Shown here in pieces: positions 1-9,300 of a stretch of 64,000 nucleotides of DNA (the stretch's first letter is position 1; the number at the start of each line of letters is the position of its first letter). This DNA is from Altererythrobacter sp. ZODW24 (GTDB taxonomy: Bacteria; Pseudomonadota; Alphaproteobacteria; Sphingomonadales; Sphingomonadaceae). The translations under genes were made by a program, and so were the position numbers. The stretch lies in the NCBI RefSeq assembly GCF_003344885.1, contig NZ_CP031155.1:1454001-1518000 (forward strand), given 5' to 3'. The notes beneath the pieces were generated by a model. That model did not search any database and was not told the origin of the DNA. It saw only the letters and a list, made by a program, of their open reading frames with translations.

Positions 1-640
1 CGAGATCGCCCCAAGGCGCCAACCATTCGCGAAACCGCTCCGGCTCGGCAACTGTCGCCGACAAGGCAGCGCGCTGCATGTCGGGCGCAATCGCTTGAAG
101 CCGCGACAATGCCAAGGCAAGCAAATCGCCGCGCTTACCCGTCGCGAAGGCATGGACCTCATCCACCACCACCCGCTTGAGCCCGGCGAACATTCGAAAG
201 CTCTCAGGGTAAGACAGCAGCAGCGAGAGCGACTCAGGTGTCGTCAGCAAGATATGCGGCGGCTTATTGCGTTGCCGGCGCTTCCGGTCGGACGGCGTAT
301 CCCCGCTGCGCGTTTCAACATTGATCAGTAGGCCCATGTCCTCAATCGGGGCCATGAGATTGCGCTGCACATCATGCGCGAGCGCCTTTAGCGGCGAGAT
401 ATAAAGCGTGTGCAGGCCCTCAGGTGCATCGCCGCCATCCAGCTGCGAAGGCGTGAACGCCGCCAATGTTGGCAGGAATCCAGCCAGCGTCTTGCCCGCC
501 CCTGTGTCAGCCACCAGCATGGCATGCTTACCCGCGTCAGAAGCCGTGAGCATATCCAACTGGTGCTGCCGGACACGCCAGCCCCGGCCGGTAAACCAGT
601 CGGTTATCTCTGCGGGCAAATCGGGCGTGTTATCGGCCAT
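1..640 (-). CDS. Lhr-type DEXH-box helicase (ligase-associated DNA damage response), 5' part
   Basis: The gene runs off the left edge, leaving about 213 N-terminal residues. Translating from the ATG at 638-640 gives a superfamily 2 helicase N-terminus: Walker A ADTGAGKT at residues 44-51, TTPESL near 133-138, the DEVH box at 160-163 and LSAT (motif III) near 193-196. The order and spacing fit Lhr-like helicases, and the wording of the N-terminus fits the bacterial group linked to ATP-dependent DNA ligase repair clusters. That subgroup assignment is family knowledge and cannot be confirmed because the C-terminal two-thirds is missing. It is the last gene of a leftward run and starts 28 bases after the DUF1989 stop, so co-transcription with the YqcI-DUF1989 pair is possible. 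Confidence 0.85.
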   Translation of the reverse strand, partial: MADNTPDLPAEITDWFTGRGWRVRQHQLDMLTASDAGKHAMLVADTGAGKTLAGFLPTLAAFTPSQLDGGDAPEGLHTLYISPLKALAHDVQRNLMAPIEDMGLLINVETRSGDTPSDRKRRQRNKPPHILLTTPESLSLLLSYPESFRMFAGLKRVVVDEVHAFATGKRGDLLALALSRLQAIAPDMQRAALSATVAEPERFREWLAPWGDL

Positions 641-668
641 CACCCTCCCTAACGCATGATAGCGGAAA

Positions 669-1256
669 TCACCCTTCGATTATGTAATCGATAGGCTTGA
701 AACTGCCGCCATTGGAGGCATAGGCCGAACAGGCGGTCAGGCCGATGACAAGGTCCATCTCGGCACGCATGCGGATGAAGTCGCCGGGCTTGCTCGATGG
801 TGGTTCCACCGACAAGCGGCCGCTCTTGGCATCAACCGGCACATTCATGAACAGGTTGAAGGCAGTGGGGATGGCATCTTCCGGCACGCCGTATTTTGCG
901 AGCGCTTTCGCCAGATTGCCGAAGCAACCGCGATGGGCCGGATGCTCAGGATAGAAATGCCGGAAGGTTGCTTCACTGCACGGCGTGAGCAGAAAGTCAT
1001 GGCAACCGGCCGTGTCTTCAATGATCGAAAGCATCACATTGGAGCGATTGGACCACAGCTGGTTTCCCGCGCTCAGTTTTATCGTCTCTTCATAGTCAAA
1101 CGTGCGGCCGTTAGAGATCACCTCTCTTGTATCGCCAAGCGCGAAGGCCAGAAGATCGGAAACTTGCACACCCTCAGGATCGATGACCTTCAGCACTTCG
1201 CCCTTGCGCAATTCGAAGGCGGTACCGCTTCGCGGCGCAATGCGAATTCCGCTCAT
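669..1256 (-). CDS. DUF1989 / urea carboxylase-associated family protein
   Basis: A 195-residue protein covering the usual single DUF1989 domain. It shows the family pattern of an N-terminal beta-rich half (GIRIAPRSGTAFEL), a CHDFLLTPCS segment with two cysteines in the middle, and a C-terminal ending TACSAYASNGG. Members of this family include the urea carboxylase-associated proteins, some of which act on carboxyguanidine as deiminases in guanidine breakdown. Which substrate this one uses cannot be read from the sequence. Its ATG overlaps the stop of the upstream YqcI/YcgG gene by four bases, so the two are almost certainly co-translated. No urea or guanidine carboxylase gene lies nearby, which argues against a plain urea-amidolyase role. 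Confidence 0.8.
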   Translation of the reverse strand: MSGIRIAPRSGTAFELRKGEVLKVIDPEGVQVSDLLAFALGDTREVISNGRTFDYEETIKLSAGNQLWSNRSNVMLSIIEDTAGCHDFLLTPCSEATFRHFYPEHPAHRGCFGNLAKALAKYGVPEDAIPTAFNLFMNVPVDAKSGRLSVEPPSSKPGDFIRMRAEMDLVIGLTACSAYASNGGSFKPIDYIIEG

Positions 1257-1933
1257 GACGCGCGCTTGTCGTTAAAGGGACAGCGCCAATCCGCATCGAC
1301 GGCGCGGCCTGAATATTGCCGGGCTGCACTGGTTTCGCCGTGTTTGGACAGCATCGGATTGGGCGAGCCGGCAATCTCTGTATCACGCGCCCGGATGGCG
1401 TCTTGCATACGGTTGTACAGCCCGTCGCCGCGCAAGGTCTCGAACTGATCGTGCAGGTTAAACACCAGGACTGGCCGGGCAAAGCGGCGACCGGGGCGCG
1501 ATGAGGCTGGGTGCAAACCAACAACAAAGAACCCCTCACCACCAAAGCTCAATGAGAAGTGCGGGTCGTCAGGATCGGCGCTGACGCGGTGATCGTAAGG
1601 CTCGCCCAACCATGCATCCTTGTCGGCAAAGGACTGGATGCGTTGCCACATCAGGCTTTCAAAGCGGGATTCCGTCAGATTATGCGGCCCATCGAACACC
1701 ACCGCCAGGCTGCGAAGGCCCTGCGGATTCGCGCGGTATTCGCGCGCCCATTCAATCAGTTCACAGTGGATCGCCAAGTCGTCCCAGCCGCTGTCTAGCG
1801 AATGGGCCGCCAGCACTTTCAAAGTACCGCGCGCCATGGCGGATTTGGCACCGACGCATGGGAAATCTGCAGCCGAAATACGCGCGAAAAGCTCGCGCCG
1901 CGCTTCATCGGCAGACAGTTTCTCGATCAGCAC
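1253..1933 (-). CDS. YqcI/YcgG family protein, GntA-like heme-dependent N-hydroxylase candidate
   Basis: A 226-residue protein with the features of the YqcI/YcgG family: an N-terminal FPCVGAKSA segment, a central GLHPASSRPGRRF motif (a histidine here is a candidate heme ligand) and VFNLHDQFE shortly after. Characterised relatives hydroxylate guanidine-type nitrogens using heme, for example in guanitoxin biosynthesis (GntA) and N-hydroxyarginine formation. Calling this protein an N-hydroxylase is inference from the family; the substrate is unknown. It is the first gene of a tight pair with DUF1989 (four-base overlap). No other toxin or natural-product biosynthesis genes are visible nearby, so a small housekeeping or detoxifying role is as likely as secondary metabolism. 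Confidence 0.75.
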   Translation of the reverse strand: MLIEKLSADEARRELFARISAADFPCVGAKSAMARGTLKVLAAHSLDSGWDDLAIHCELIEWAREYRANPQGLRSLAVVFDGPHNLTESRFESLMWQRIQSFADKDAWLGEPYDHRVSADPDDPHFSLSFGGEGFFVVGLHPASSRPGRRFARPVLVFNLHDQFETLRGDGLYNRMQDAIRARDTEIAGSPNPMLSKHGETSAARQYSGRAVDADWRCPFNDKRAS

Positions 1934-1989
1934 GCCCGGCTCCTTACGCGAGGTTTACGCGCAGCACGGCTCACAGTTCCGGTTGAGGG

Positions 1990-2868
1990 TTATTCAGCCG
2001 TCGTTACTACGGCATCTTCTGCTGTTCCCGACGCACCCTCATACTCGTATTCATATTCCTCTTCGGCGGCGGCTTCGGCAGCGTTTTTCTTCATTTCTTC
2101 AACCGAGGTGCCAAGCAACTGTGACAGTTCATTTTGTTCGGCGGCACTCAACTCGGTAAATTGCCGCGGTTCGGGGATGCTGCTCGAAATCTCTTCGATC
2201 TCGGTCATCATTGCGGGGAACATCTCCATCATCGCAGGCATCATCTCTTCCATCGCCGACATCACCTGGGGATCAGTGTAAATCAGCATAGACTCAGCAG
2301 CATAATGCGCGCCCGTGGGCGTCTTGAAGAAATCCGACAGATCTGTGAGTTCTGAAGCCGAAAAACGCTTGGCATAAGCGCGAGCCAATCCGGCGCGGTA
2401 GGAAGGCTCAACCTCCGTCATCAAATTGGTCACCATATCGATGGTCATTGTCTGCATTGCTTTGTTGCGCTGGTCGAAAGCAGGATCAATAATCGCGGTC
2501 GCGGCGCGGAGCTTATCCTTGCCCAATTCCGCAACCTCCCACGTTTCAGAGCCGGTTAGTTGGGCGATCTCTGCCGTCGGCAGGTCAGCCATACCGCCCA
2601 TCATGCCGTCCATCATCGGCTTGATAGTCTCATCCATCATCTTGGCATAAGTGCCCTCCGGGAACACTTTCTCAACCACCAAGACCGCCTGTGGCAAACG
2701 CGATTCTTGCTCGACAGTGAGTGGTTCAGCATTGAAGACATCACCGAAAATGCCGCCCATGGCTTCGCCCATCGCGGCCATTTCCGCTTCGCTTGTATCC
2801 TGCGCGAGTGCGGGCGTTGTTACTGCCAATACCATTGGAGCAGCGAGCGCGGCAAAAGTGCGTTTCAT
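1990..2868 (-). CDS. DUF2059 domain protein, exported, methionine-rich
   Basis: A 292-residue protein with a clear Sec signal peptide (residues 1-22, ending TPALA before Q). The middle (about 110-225) matches the DUF2059 style: SYRAGLARAYAKRFSASEL, then DLSDFFKTPTGAHYA. It is strikingly rich in methionine, with about 25 Met in the mature chain, clustered in KMMDETIKPMMDGMMGGM and in MEEMMPAMMEMFPAMM. The C-terminus is an acidic low-complexity tail with a tyrosine-glutamate repeat (EEEYEYEYEG). Function is unknown. Methionine clusters can bind copper or act as oxidant sinks, but this is only a suggestion. It stands alone between the YqcI gene and the phosphomannomutase gene. Confidence 0.75.
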   Translation of the reverse strand: MKRTFAALAAPMVLAVTTPALAQDTSEAEMAAMGEAMGGIFGDVFNAEPLTVEQESRLPQAVLVVEKVFPEGTYAKMMDETIKPMMDGMMGGMADLPTAEIAQLTGSETWEVAELGKDKLRAATAIIDPAFDQRNKAMQTMTIDMVTNLMTEVEPSYRAGLARAYAKRFSASELTDLSDFFKTPTGAHYAAESMLIYTDPQVMSAMEEMMPAMMEMFPAMMTEIEEISSSIPEPRQFTELSAAEQNELSQLLGTSVEEMKKNAAEAAAEEEYEYEYEGASGTAEDAVVTTAE

Positions 2869-2895
2869 GTCTATGCGTCCCTTATGTCTTTGAAT

Positions 2896-4299
2896 TCAGT
2901 GTCCGGCCTGCGGGCCGCGTTCAATACCTGATTGTGCGAGCTGATCGTCGATCTGAGCAACAAGACGTTCGAGGCCATCTTCCGTGTCGCTTTCGGCGCG
3001 GGCCACCAGCACATCCTGTGTGTTGGAAGCACGCAATAGCCACCAGCCGTCTTCGGTCGTGACGCGCACACCATCTGTGCCGTTGACCTCCAGATCACTT
3101 GCCGCCAGCCGCGCTTCGACTTCAGTGATTGCAGCAAACTTGCGGCTCTCATCAACCTGGAAGCGCATTTCGGGCGTGTTGATCATCTGCGGCATGTCGG
3201 TGCGCAGCTGGGTGACTGATTTTCCCAGTCTCGCAGCGGCAGCGATCAGGCGCACGCCAGCATAAAGCGCGTCGTCATAACCGTAATAATCATCGGCAAA
3301 AAACACGTGACCGCTCATCTCGCCAGCCAGCGGAGCACCTGTTTCCTTCATTTTGGACTTAATCAGGCTGTGGCCCGTTTTCCACATCACGGGATCGCCG
3401 CCATGCGCGGAAACGTGGTCGAACAGCGCCCGGGAAGCCTTCACATCCGCTATAATGGTGGATTTGGGCATCCGTTTCAGAAGGTCTTCAGCATAGATCA
3501 TGAGCAGCTGGTCACCCCAGATCACCCGGCCTTGTCCATCAACCGCACCGATCCGGTCGCCGTCGCCGTCGAAAGCCACTCCAAAATCGAGGTTCTTGGC
3601 CGCGACCAGCGCCTTCAGGTCCTCCAAATTGGCTTCAACAGTGGGGTCAGGATGATGATTAGGAAAATTCCCGTCGACATCGGTGTAGAGCAAGTGATGC
3701 TCTCCCGGGAGCCGAGCAGCCAAAGCTTCGAGCGCGGGGCCAGCCGCGCCGTTGCCAGCGTCCCAGCCGACCTTGAGGCCAGCCAGAGCATCGGCGTCGA
3801 GGTCATCGAGAGCGGTGAGGACGCGGTCGATATACTCGGTGCCCACATCGCGCGCTTCGACCGTGCCGGTGCCATCGGTCCAATCCCCGGCAGCAGCGAG
3901 CCGTCCGATGGTTTTGATGTCCTCGCCGAAGAAGGGCCGACCCATAAATACCATCTTGAAGCCGTTATAATTGGCGGGATTGTGGCTGCCAGTTATCTGA
4001 ATGCCGCCGTCCACCTCTTCGGCTGAAGCCTCTGCGTAATAGAGGGTCGGCGTGGCCACCATACCCACCGTCACCACGTCGCAGCCGCTGGCATTCAGCC
4101 CTTCGATCAAGGCACGTTCGAGGATTGGCGAACTGACCCGGCCATCATAGCCAACAGCCACTTTCGATCCGCCAGCTTGCTTCAGCAGTGTCGCAAAACC
4201 GCGCCCGATAGCGCGCGCATCGTCTGGCCCCAGCGTTTCGCCAATAATGCCGCGAATGTCATATTCGCGCAGGACAGTGGAGTCGAAATTATGGCTCAT
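2896..4299 (-). CDS. Phosphomannomutase/phosphoglucomutase (alpha-D-phosphohexomutase)
   Basis: A 467-residue enzyme of normal length for the PMM/PGM (AlgC/ManB) family, which interconverts hexose 1- and 6-phosphates for nucleotide-sugar and envelope polysaccharide synthesis. The phosphoserine loop TGSHNP puts the catalytic serine at residue 105, and the magnesium loop DGDGDR is at 244-249. The sugar-binding GEMSGH motif and a C-terminal phosphate-binding R-x-SNT loop (RASNTQDVL) are present. The N-terminus (FDSTVLREYDIRGI) is typical, supporting this start. It lies nine bases after the small J-domain gene on the same strand. Whether mannose or glucose phosphates dominate cannot be decided from sequence. 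Confidence 0.93.
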   Translation of the reverse strand: MSHNFDSTVLREYDIRGIIGETLGPDDARAIGRGFATLLKQAGGSKVAVGYDGRVSSPILERALIEGLNASGCDVVTVGMVATPTLYYAEASAEEVDGGIQITGSHNPANYNGFKMVFMGRPFFGEDIKTIGRLAAAGDWTDGTGTVEARDVGTEYIDRVLTALDDLDADALAGLKVGWDAGNGAAGPALEALAARLPGEHHLLYTDVDGNFPNHHPDPTVEANLEDLKALVAAKNLDFGVAFDGDGDRIGAVDGQGRVIWGDQLLMIYAEDLLKRMPKSTIIADVKASRALFDHVSAHGGDPVMWKTGHSLIKSKMKETGAPLAGEMSGHVFFADDYYGYDDALYAGVRLIAAAARLGKSVTQLRTDMPQMINTPEMRFQVDESRKFAAITEVEARLAASDLEVNGTDGVRVTTEDGWWLLRASNTQDVLVARAESDTEDGLERLVAQIDDQLAQSGIERGPQAGH

Positions 4300-4308
4300 T
4301 CGGATTCC

Positions 4309-4599
4309 TTAGCGCCTGTCAGGCAGTTCATTGAGCAGCACATCGCGCGCTGCATTGGCTTCGTGGACTTGCGCATTTTGGCCGCCTTTATCAGGGTGAA
4401 CCATAGTCACGAGCCGTTTGTGTGCCTCGGTAATCTCTGCATGCGTGGCGCCTGCCCTTACGCCCAAGAGACTGCGGGCACGGAACACCGCTTGCTCACG
4501 CGTCGATTTGCCGGTGGACAGCATTTGCCAGGGCCAACGCCCCGCAATCATTTTGCAGCCAACACTCAGGAAGGCGAGGATAAGGACGATTTTGAGCAT
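4309..4599 (-). CDS. Membrane-anchored J-domain protein
   Basis: A 96-residue protein with a hydrophobic N-terminal segment (residues 2-19) followed by a compact J domain containing the HPD tripeptide at 68-70 (MVHPDKGG). This layout resembles the Tim14/DjlA-like small anchored J proteins that bring an Hsp70 to a membrane site. No G/F region or substrate-binding domain is present. It sits three bases downstream of mipZ and nine bases upstream of the phosphohexomutase gene, so the three probably form one transcript. The partner chaperone and its purpose here are unknown. Confidence 0.8.
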   Translation of the reverse strand: MLKIVLILAFLSVGCKMIAGRWPWQMLSTGKSTREQAVFRARSLLGVRAGATHAEITEAHKRLVTMVHPDKGGQNAQVHEANAARDVLLNELPDRR

Positions 4600-4602
4600 G
4601 GT

Positions 4603-5424
4603 TTAGGCGAGCTCCAGTTCCGGATCGGATTTAGTGGCTTTAGGTAGGGCGAGACCGGCAATCAGTGAACGTAATTCCTGACGCGCCACGAGGTGACTTG
4701 TTCCGAGTTCACCCAACTGCCCTTTATCGAGCAGGGTGAGACCTGAGGGGAACAGTTCGCGGTAAATCACGCGTTCCGACAGTCCATTGGCAATGCGGAA
4801 ACCGACGCGTTTTGAAAGTTCGCTCAGCGCCTTGTCCAGGCGCAACTTGTTGCGCGCTTCGACATGCTGCGTACGGTTACGGACAACCACCCAGTCCATC
4901 TCGCGGCGATGCTCCTCAAGCTGCACGCGCGAGCGCTTAAGGCGCGCTTCCCAGATGAGTTCGGCGTAAAAACTCAACTTACGGACCTTGAACGTCTCGG
5001 CATCAACCTGTCCGATCAGATCAAAATCGACGAAACTGTCGTTAAGAGGCGTCACCAGAGTATCAGCCTCTGTCGCAGCATGCCGGGCGAAGGGATCATC
5101 GCGGCCGGGCGTATCGAAGATCAGGAAGTCAGCATTCTGGCCCAAACGCTCCGCCATTTCCTCCAGCTCTTCCACCGTGTCACCGTTAAAAATCTCGCAA
5201 GTGGCGGTCGGGAGATCGACGCTGCGGCGGGCCTGCGTATCGCTGCGGTTTTCGAAATAGCGGTGGAGCGTGGCTTGGCGCGGATCGAGATCGATCGCCG
5301 CAACGCGAGCACCGCGATAGGCCAAGGCCACCGCCACATGCACGGCAGTGGTCGATTTGCCGGTCCCGCCTTTTTCATTGGCGAAGGTAATCCGGTAGGG
5401 TTTACGGCCAGTCACTACGCTCAA
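4603..5424 (-). CDS. mipZ: Division-plane positioning ATPase MipZ
   Basis: A 273-residue ParA/MinD-superfamily ATPase. The deviant Walker A KGGTGKST lies at residues 18-25 after RITFANEKGG, followed by the switch segment AAIDLDPRQATLHRYF and the Walker B-like LIFDTPGRDDP. The ending and the segment HRREMDWVVVRNR are characteristic of alphaproteobacterial MipZ rather than chromosome-partition ParA. MipZ forms gradients from ParB-bound poles and blocks FtsZ assembly, steering division to mid-cell. It heads a leftward run with the J-domain and phosphohexomutase genes and is divergent from panC. Confidence 0.92.
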   Translation of the reverse strand: MSVVTGRKPYRITFANEKGGTGKSTTAVHVAVALAYRGARVAAIDLDPRQATLHRYFENRSDTQARRSVDLPTATCEIFNGDTVEELEEMAERLGQNADFLIFDTPGRDDPFARHAATEADTLVTPLNDSFVDFDLIGQVDAETFKVRKLSFYAELIWEARLKRSRVQLEEHRREMDWVVVRNRTQHVEARNKLRLDKALSELSKRVGFRIANGLSERVIYRELFPSGLTLLDKGQLGELGTSHLVARQELRSLIAGLALPKATKSDPELELA

Positions 5425-5500
5425 ACTTCCTTATGGCATTGCTTGGAGGCAGATCGCCCCGCTATTGGGTTTGAATACACCTACCGGAGGCCATACACCC

Positions 5501-6364
5501 GTGCAAACCGTCGCCAAGCTGGATTTGTTGAGAAAAAGCATCGCTGCGCTGCGTGAGGACGGCAAGACTGTCGCTCTGGTGCCAACCATGGGCGCATTAC
5601 ATGATGGCCATCTCACGTTGATCCGCGAGGCGCAGAGCCGCGCCGATCATGTCGTCGCCTCGATCTTTGTTAACCCCACGCAGTTTGGCGAGGGTGAGGA
5701 TCTGGACGCCTACCCCCGGCAATTAGCCGAAGACTCCGCTGCACTTGAGAAAGAAGGCACGGCGCTGCTCTGGGCGCCGAATGCGAACGAGATGTATCCA
5801 GAAGGCTTCGCTACCAGCATTGCAGTCGAAGGCGTCAGTTCCGGTTTCTGTGGCGCGTCGCGCCCTGGTCATTTTGACGGCGTGGCGACCGTTGTTTGCA
5901 AACTGTTCAACCAGGTCCGTCCGGATGTCGCCGTGTTCGGTGAGAAGGACTGGCAGCAGCTCGCCGTGATCCGGCAAATGGCGCGCGATCTCGACCTGAT
6001 GCAGCCTTTTGCGGATGATATCATCGGCATCGAAACAGTGCGCGAAGCTGATGGCCTCGCGATGAGCAGCCGCAATCGTTATCTCTCGTCCGAAGACCGT
6101 GCCGCTGCGGCGAAGCTGCCACGCGAAATGCGCGAAGCTATTGCCCGGATCGAAGACGGGCAAGACGTCCGCCCGACACTCGGTGCGCTAGAGGATGCGC
6201 TGGTGAGCGGCGGCTTTGCCTCCGTTGACTATGCCGATCTGGCGGATGCAGCCTCGCTCGCTAAACTGAACGAGTTGGGTGATAGGCCCGCCCGTCTGCT
6301 GGTTGCAGCGCGGATCGGCAGCACGCGGCTGATCGACAATATGGCAGTGCAACCTCGCGGTTGA
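5501..6364 (+). CDS. panC: Pantoate--beta-alanine ligase
   Basis: Joins pantoate and beta-alanine with ATP to give pantothenate on the coenzyme A pathway. The protein has the PTMGALHDGH signature (HxGH at residues 34-37), the pantoate/beta-alanine contacts in SIFVNPTQFGEGEDL, FGEKDWQQL, and the KMSKS-like loop MSSRNRYLS. I place the start at the GTG at 5501 because GGAGG lies at 5486-5490, ten bases upstream, and the resulting 287 residues match the family length. An in-frame TTG at 5465 would add 12 residues without homology. It is divergent from mipZ and converges on dnaE2, so it appears to be a single-gene unit. Confidence 0.93.
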   Translation: MQTVAKLDLLRKSIAALREDGKTVALVPTMGALHDGHLTLIREAQSRADHVVASIFVNPTQFGEGEDLDAYPRQLAEDSAALEKEGTALLWAPNANEMYPEGFATSIAVEGVSSGFCGASRPGHFDGVATVVCKLFNQVRPDVAVFGEKDWQQLAVIRQMARDLDLMQPFADDIIGIETVREADGLAMSSRNRYLSSEDRAAAAKLPREMREAIARIEDGQDVRPTLGALEDALVSGGFASVDYADLADAASLAKLNELGDRPARLLVAARIGSTRLIDNMAVQPRG

Positions 6365-6377
6365 GCCAGTGCCGCAG

Positions 6378-9300
6378 CTAGTGGAAGTCGCGCGATTTCG
6401 GAATTACCCTGACATCGCGCGGGTGACGCCCCGCATTGGATGGCAGCGGGCTGACAACATGGTCAGCACGGGCAAGGTCAGGCGCCAGTAAGTCTTCCGA
6501 CAGGTCAGACAGCCGCCCCGTATCATCAAACATCCGCTTTGCGACGACGTGAATCACGTCTTCATCCATTTGTACCGTGCCCTCCACCGCCATCAGCCGT
6601 GCACCCATGATAGTTTTGCGGTTCGCCTCCATCGCATCGGGCCAGACGACGAGATTGGCGACACCGCTTTCATCCTCCAGCGTGATAAACACCACGCCCT
6701 TCGCGCTGCCGGGCCGCTGGCGGATCAACACGATACCGGCGACAGAAACACGCTGGCCATATTTGCAGCTGCGCAGATCAGCCGCGCGCGTGAATCCGCG
6801 CGCCGTGTAGCTTGCGCGCAGAAATGACAACGGGTGACCCTTGAGCGAAAGGCGCGTGGTTTGATAATCAGCCACCACATGCTCTGAAAGCGGCATAGAG
6901 GGCAGCAGGACGGGCAAATCCTGCCCCTCATCCCGCTCCTCGGCATGGATGAATAGCGGCAAATCGGGTGCGTTCTTAAGCGCGCGCGCATCCCACAGCG
7001 CAGCGCGGCGATCCTTATCCATCGAGCGAAATGCATCGGCAGCCGCGAGCAGCTGGATCGGCCGCGTGCCTAGCTTAGCGCGAGTGCGTAGCTCCTCGAC
7101 ATCCGCATAAGGTGTGCCGCGCGCATCAAGCAGTTTAGCTGCATCCATTTCCGCCAATCCATCAATCTGCCTCATGCCCAGCCGCACAACCAGTTGGCGG
7201 CTCCCCTCCAGCACCTGCCATTCCACGCTATTGTCCCAGTCGCTCATATTCACATCAGGGGCGAGCACTGTGACCCCGTGTTCCCGTGCATCGCGAACGA
7301 TCTGCGCTGGGGCGTAGAAACCCATCGGCTGCGAGTTCAGTAGTCCAGCGCAGAAGATCGCCGGGTAATAGTGTTTGATCCAGCTCGACACATAGACAAG
7401 ATGCGCGAAGCTGGCGGCGTGACTTTCGGGAAAGCCATATTCGCCGAAGCCCTCAATCTGGCTGAAACAGCGCGCAGCGAATTCAGGATCATAGCCGCGC
7501 TCCACCATCCGCCCGACCATCTTTTCCTTATGATCCGACACCATCCCACGCGAACGGAAGGTCGCCATCGCCTTGCGAAGCTGGTTCGCTTCGGGTGGCG
7601 TAAACTTTGCAGCGACCATCGCGATCTTCATCGCTTGCTCCTGAAAGATCGGCACACCTAAAGTTCGCTTGAGGATGTCTTTCAGCTCGTTCGGGTGGCC
7701 ATGTTCCGGCCCCGGCGAAGGATAGACAGCTTTCTCCTTCCCCTTACGCCGCTTGAGAAAAGGATGAACCATATCGCCCTGAATCGGTCCGGGCCGAACA
7801 ATCGCAACCTGGATCACAAGGTCGTAAAAGGTGGCTGGCTTCAGGCGCGGCAGCATGTTCATCTGCGCACGGCTTTCGACTTGGAAGACGCCGAGCGAGT
7901 CCCCCTTCTGCAGCATCGCATAGACCGCTGCATCCTCCTGCTCGACGCTCGCCAGCGTGTGCTTCTCGCCGACATGCGCATGGATCAGGTCGAAGCATTT
8001 ACGGATGCAGGTGAGCATGCCGAGCGCCAGAACATCCATCTTCATGATGCCCAGCGCCTCGATATCGTCCTTGTCCCATTCGATGAAGCTGCGGTCCGCC
8101 ATCGCGCCATTGCCGATCGGCACGCATTCGGTCAGCGGGCGCTTTGTCAGAATAAAGCCGCCGACATGCTGGCCCAGATGGCGCGGCATACCAATCAATT
8201 CGGTGGCGAGCGCGATGGTGCGGCGCAGATGCGGATCGGACAGGTCCAGTCCGGCGTCTTTCTCCACCCGGCTTTCGTCGACCTCGCTGCCCCAACTACC
8301 CCACACAGTCTTGGCCATGGCGGAAGTTATGTCTTCGGACAGGCCCATCACCTTGCCCACCTCGCGGATCGCCATGCGCGGGCGATAATGGATCACTGTG
8401 GCGCAGAGGCCAGCGCGGTCACGGCCATATTTGCTGTAAATATGCTGGATGACTTCTTCGCGGCGCTCATGCTCAAAATCGACGTCGATATCGGGCGGCT
8501 CTTTGCGTTCCTCAGAGATGAACCGTTCGAACAATAGCTCGGTAGTGGCTGGATCAACCGAGGTGATTTTGAGGCAATAGCAAACCGCGCTGTTCGCGGC
8601 CGAGCCGCGGCCCTGACACAGGATCGGCGGCTCCACTCCCTCCCGCGCGAACCGTACAATGGCATGGATGGTGAGGAAATAGCGCGCAATATCCATCTTC
8701 GCGATCAGGCCGAGTTCGTGCTTTAGCGCGCCGCGCACCTTATCTGGTATGCCATCCGGGTAACGCTGTTCTGCACCGATCCATGTAAGATCATGCAGAT
8801 GTTGATCCGGTGTCTTATCCTCCGGCATATCCTCTTCGGGATATTCGTAGCGCAGCTGCTCCAGATCGAAGGCGATAGAATCCGCAATCAGCCTCGTTTC
8901 AGCAATCGCATGCGGCCATTCGGCGAACAGGCGCTGCATTTCACGTGGTGATTTGAGATGTCGCTCACCGTTCTGCTCCAGCCCAGTACCGGCTGTGCTG
9001 ATCGTGCACTTCTCACGGATGCAGGTCATCACATCGGCAAGCGGGCGGCGCTGCGGGATGTGATAGAGCACATCATTGGTGGCGACGATTTTGAGGTCGT
9101 ACTGCTCCGCCATACCATCCAAACGCCGAATGCGCGCACGATCATCACTGCGGTAAAGCCAGCTCACCGCGATGTGAGATAAGGCTGGCAGAGCCTCGGC
9201 CAGAGTCGGGAAATCCCGTTCGAAACCATCAAGATCGGCGGGCGGCAAAGCAATTAGAACGGTCTCATGCTCCGGCTTCCCAAGCGCATCTGCAACCATA

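Noticed and set aside
2036-2062. Tandem repeat in the tail of the DUF2059 gene as a possible slippage tract
   Set aside because: The Tyr-Glu codon repeat is only about three units long and imperfect, too short to call a phase-variable tract.
7695-8537. A 280-residue plus-strand frame inside dnaE2
   Set aside because: Antisense to the catalytic core of DnaE2, no domain and no ribosome site.
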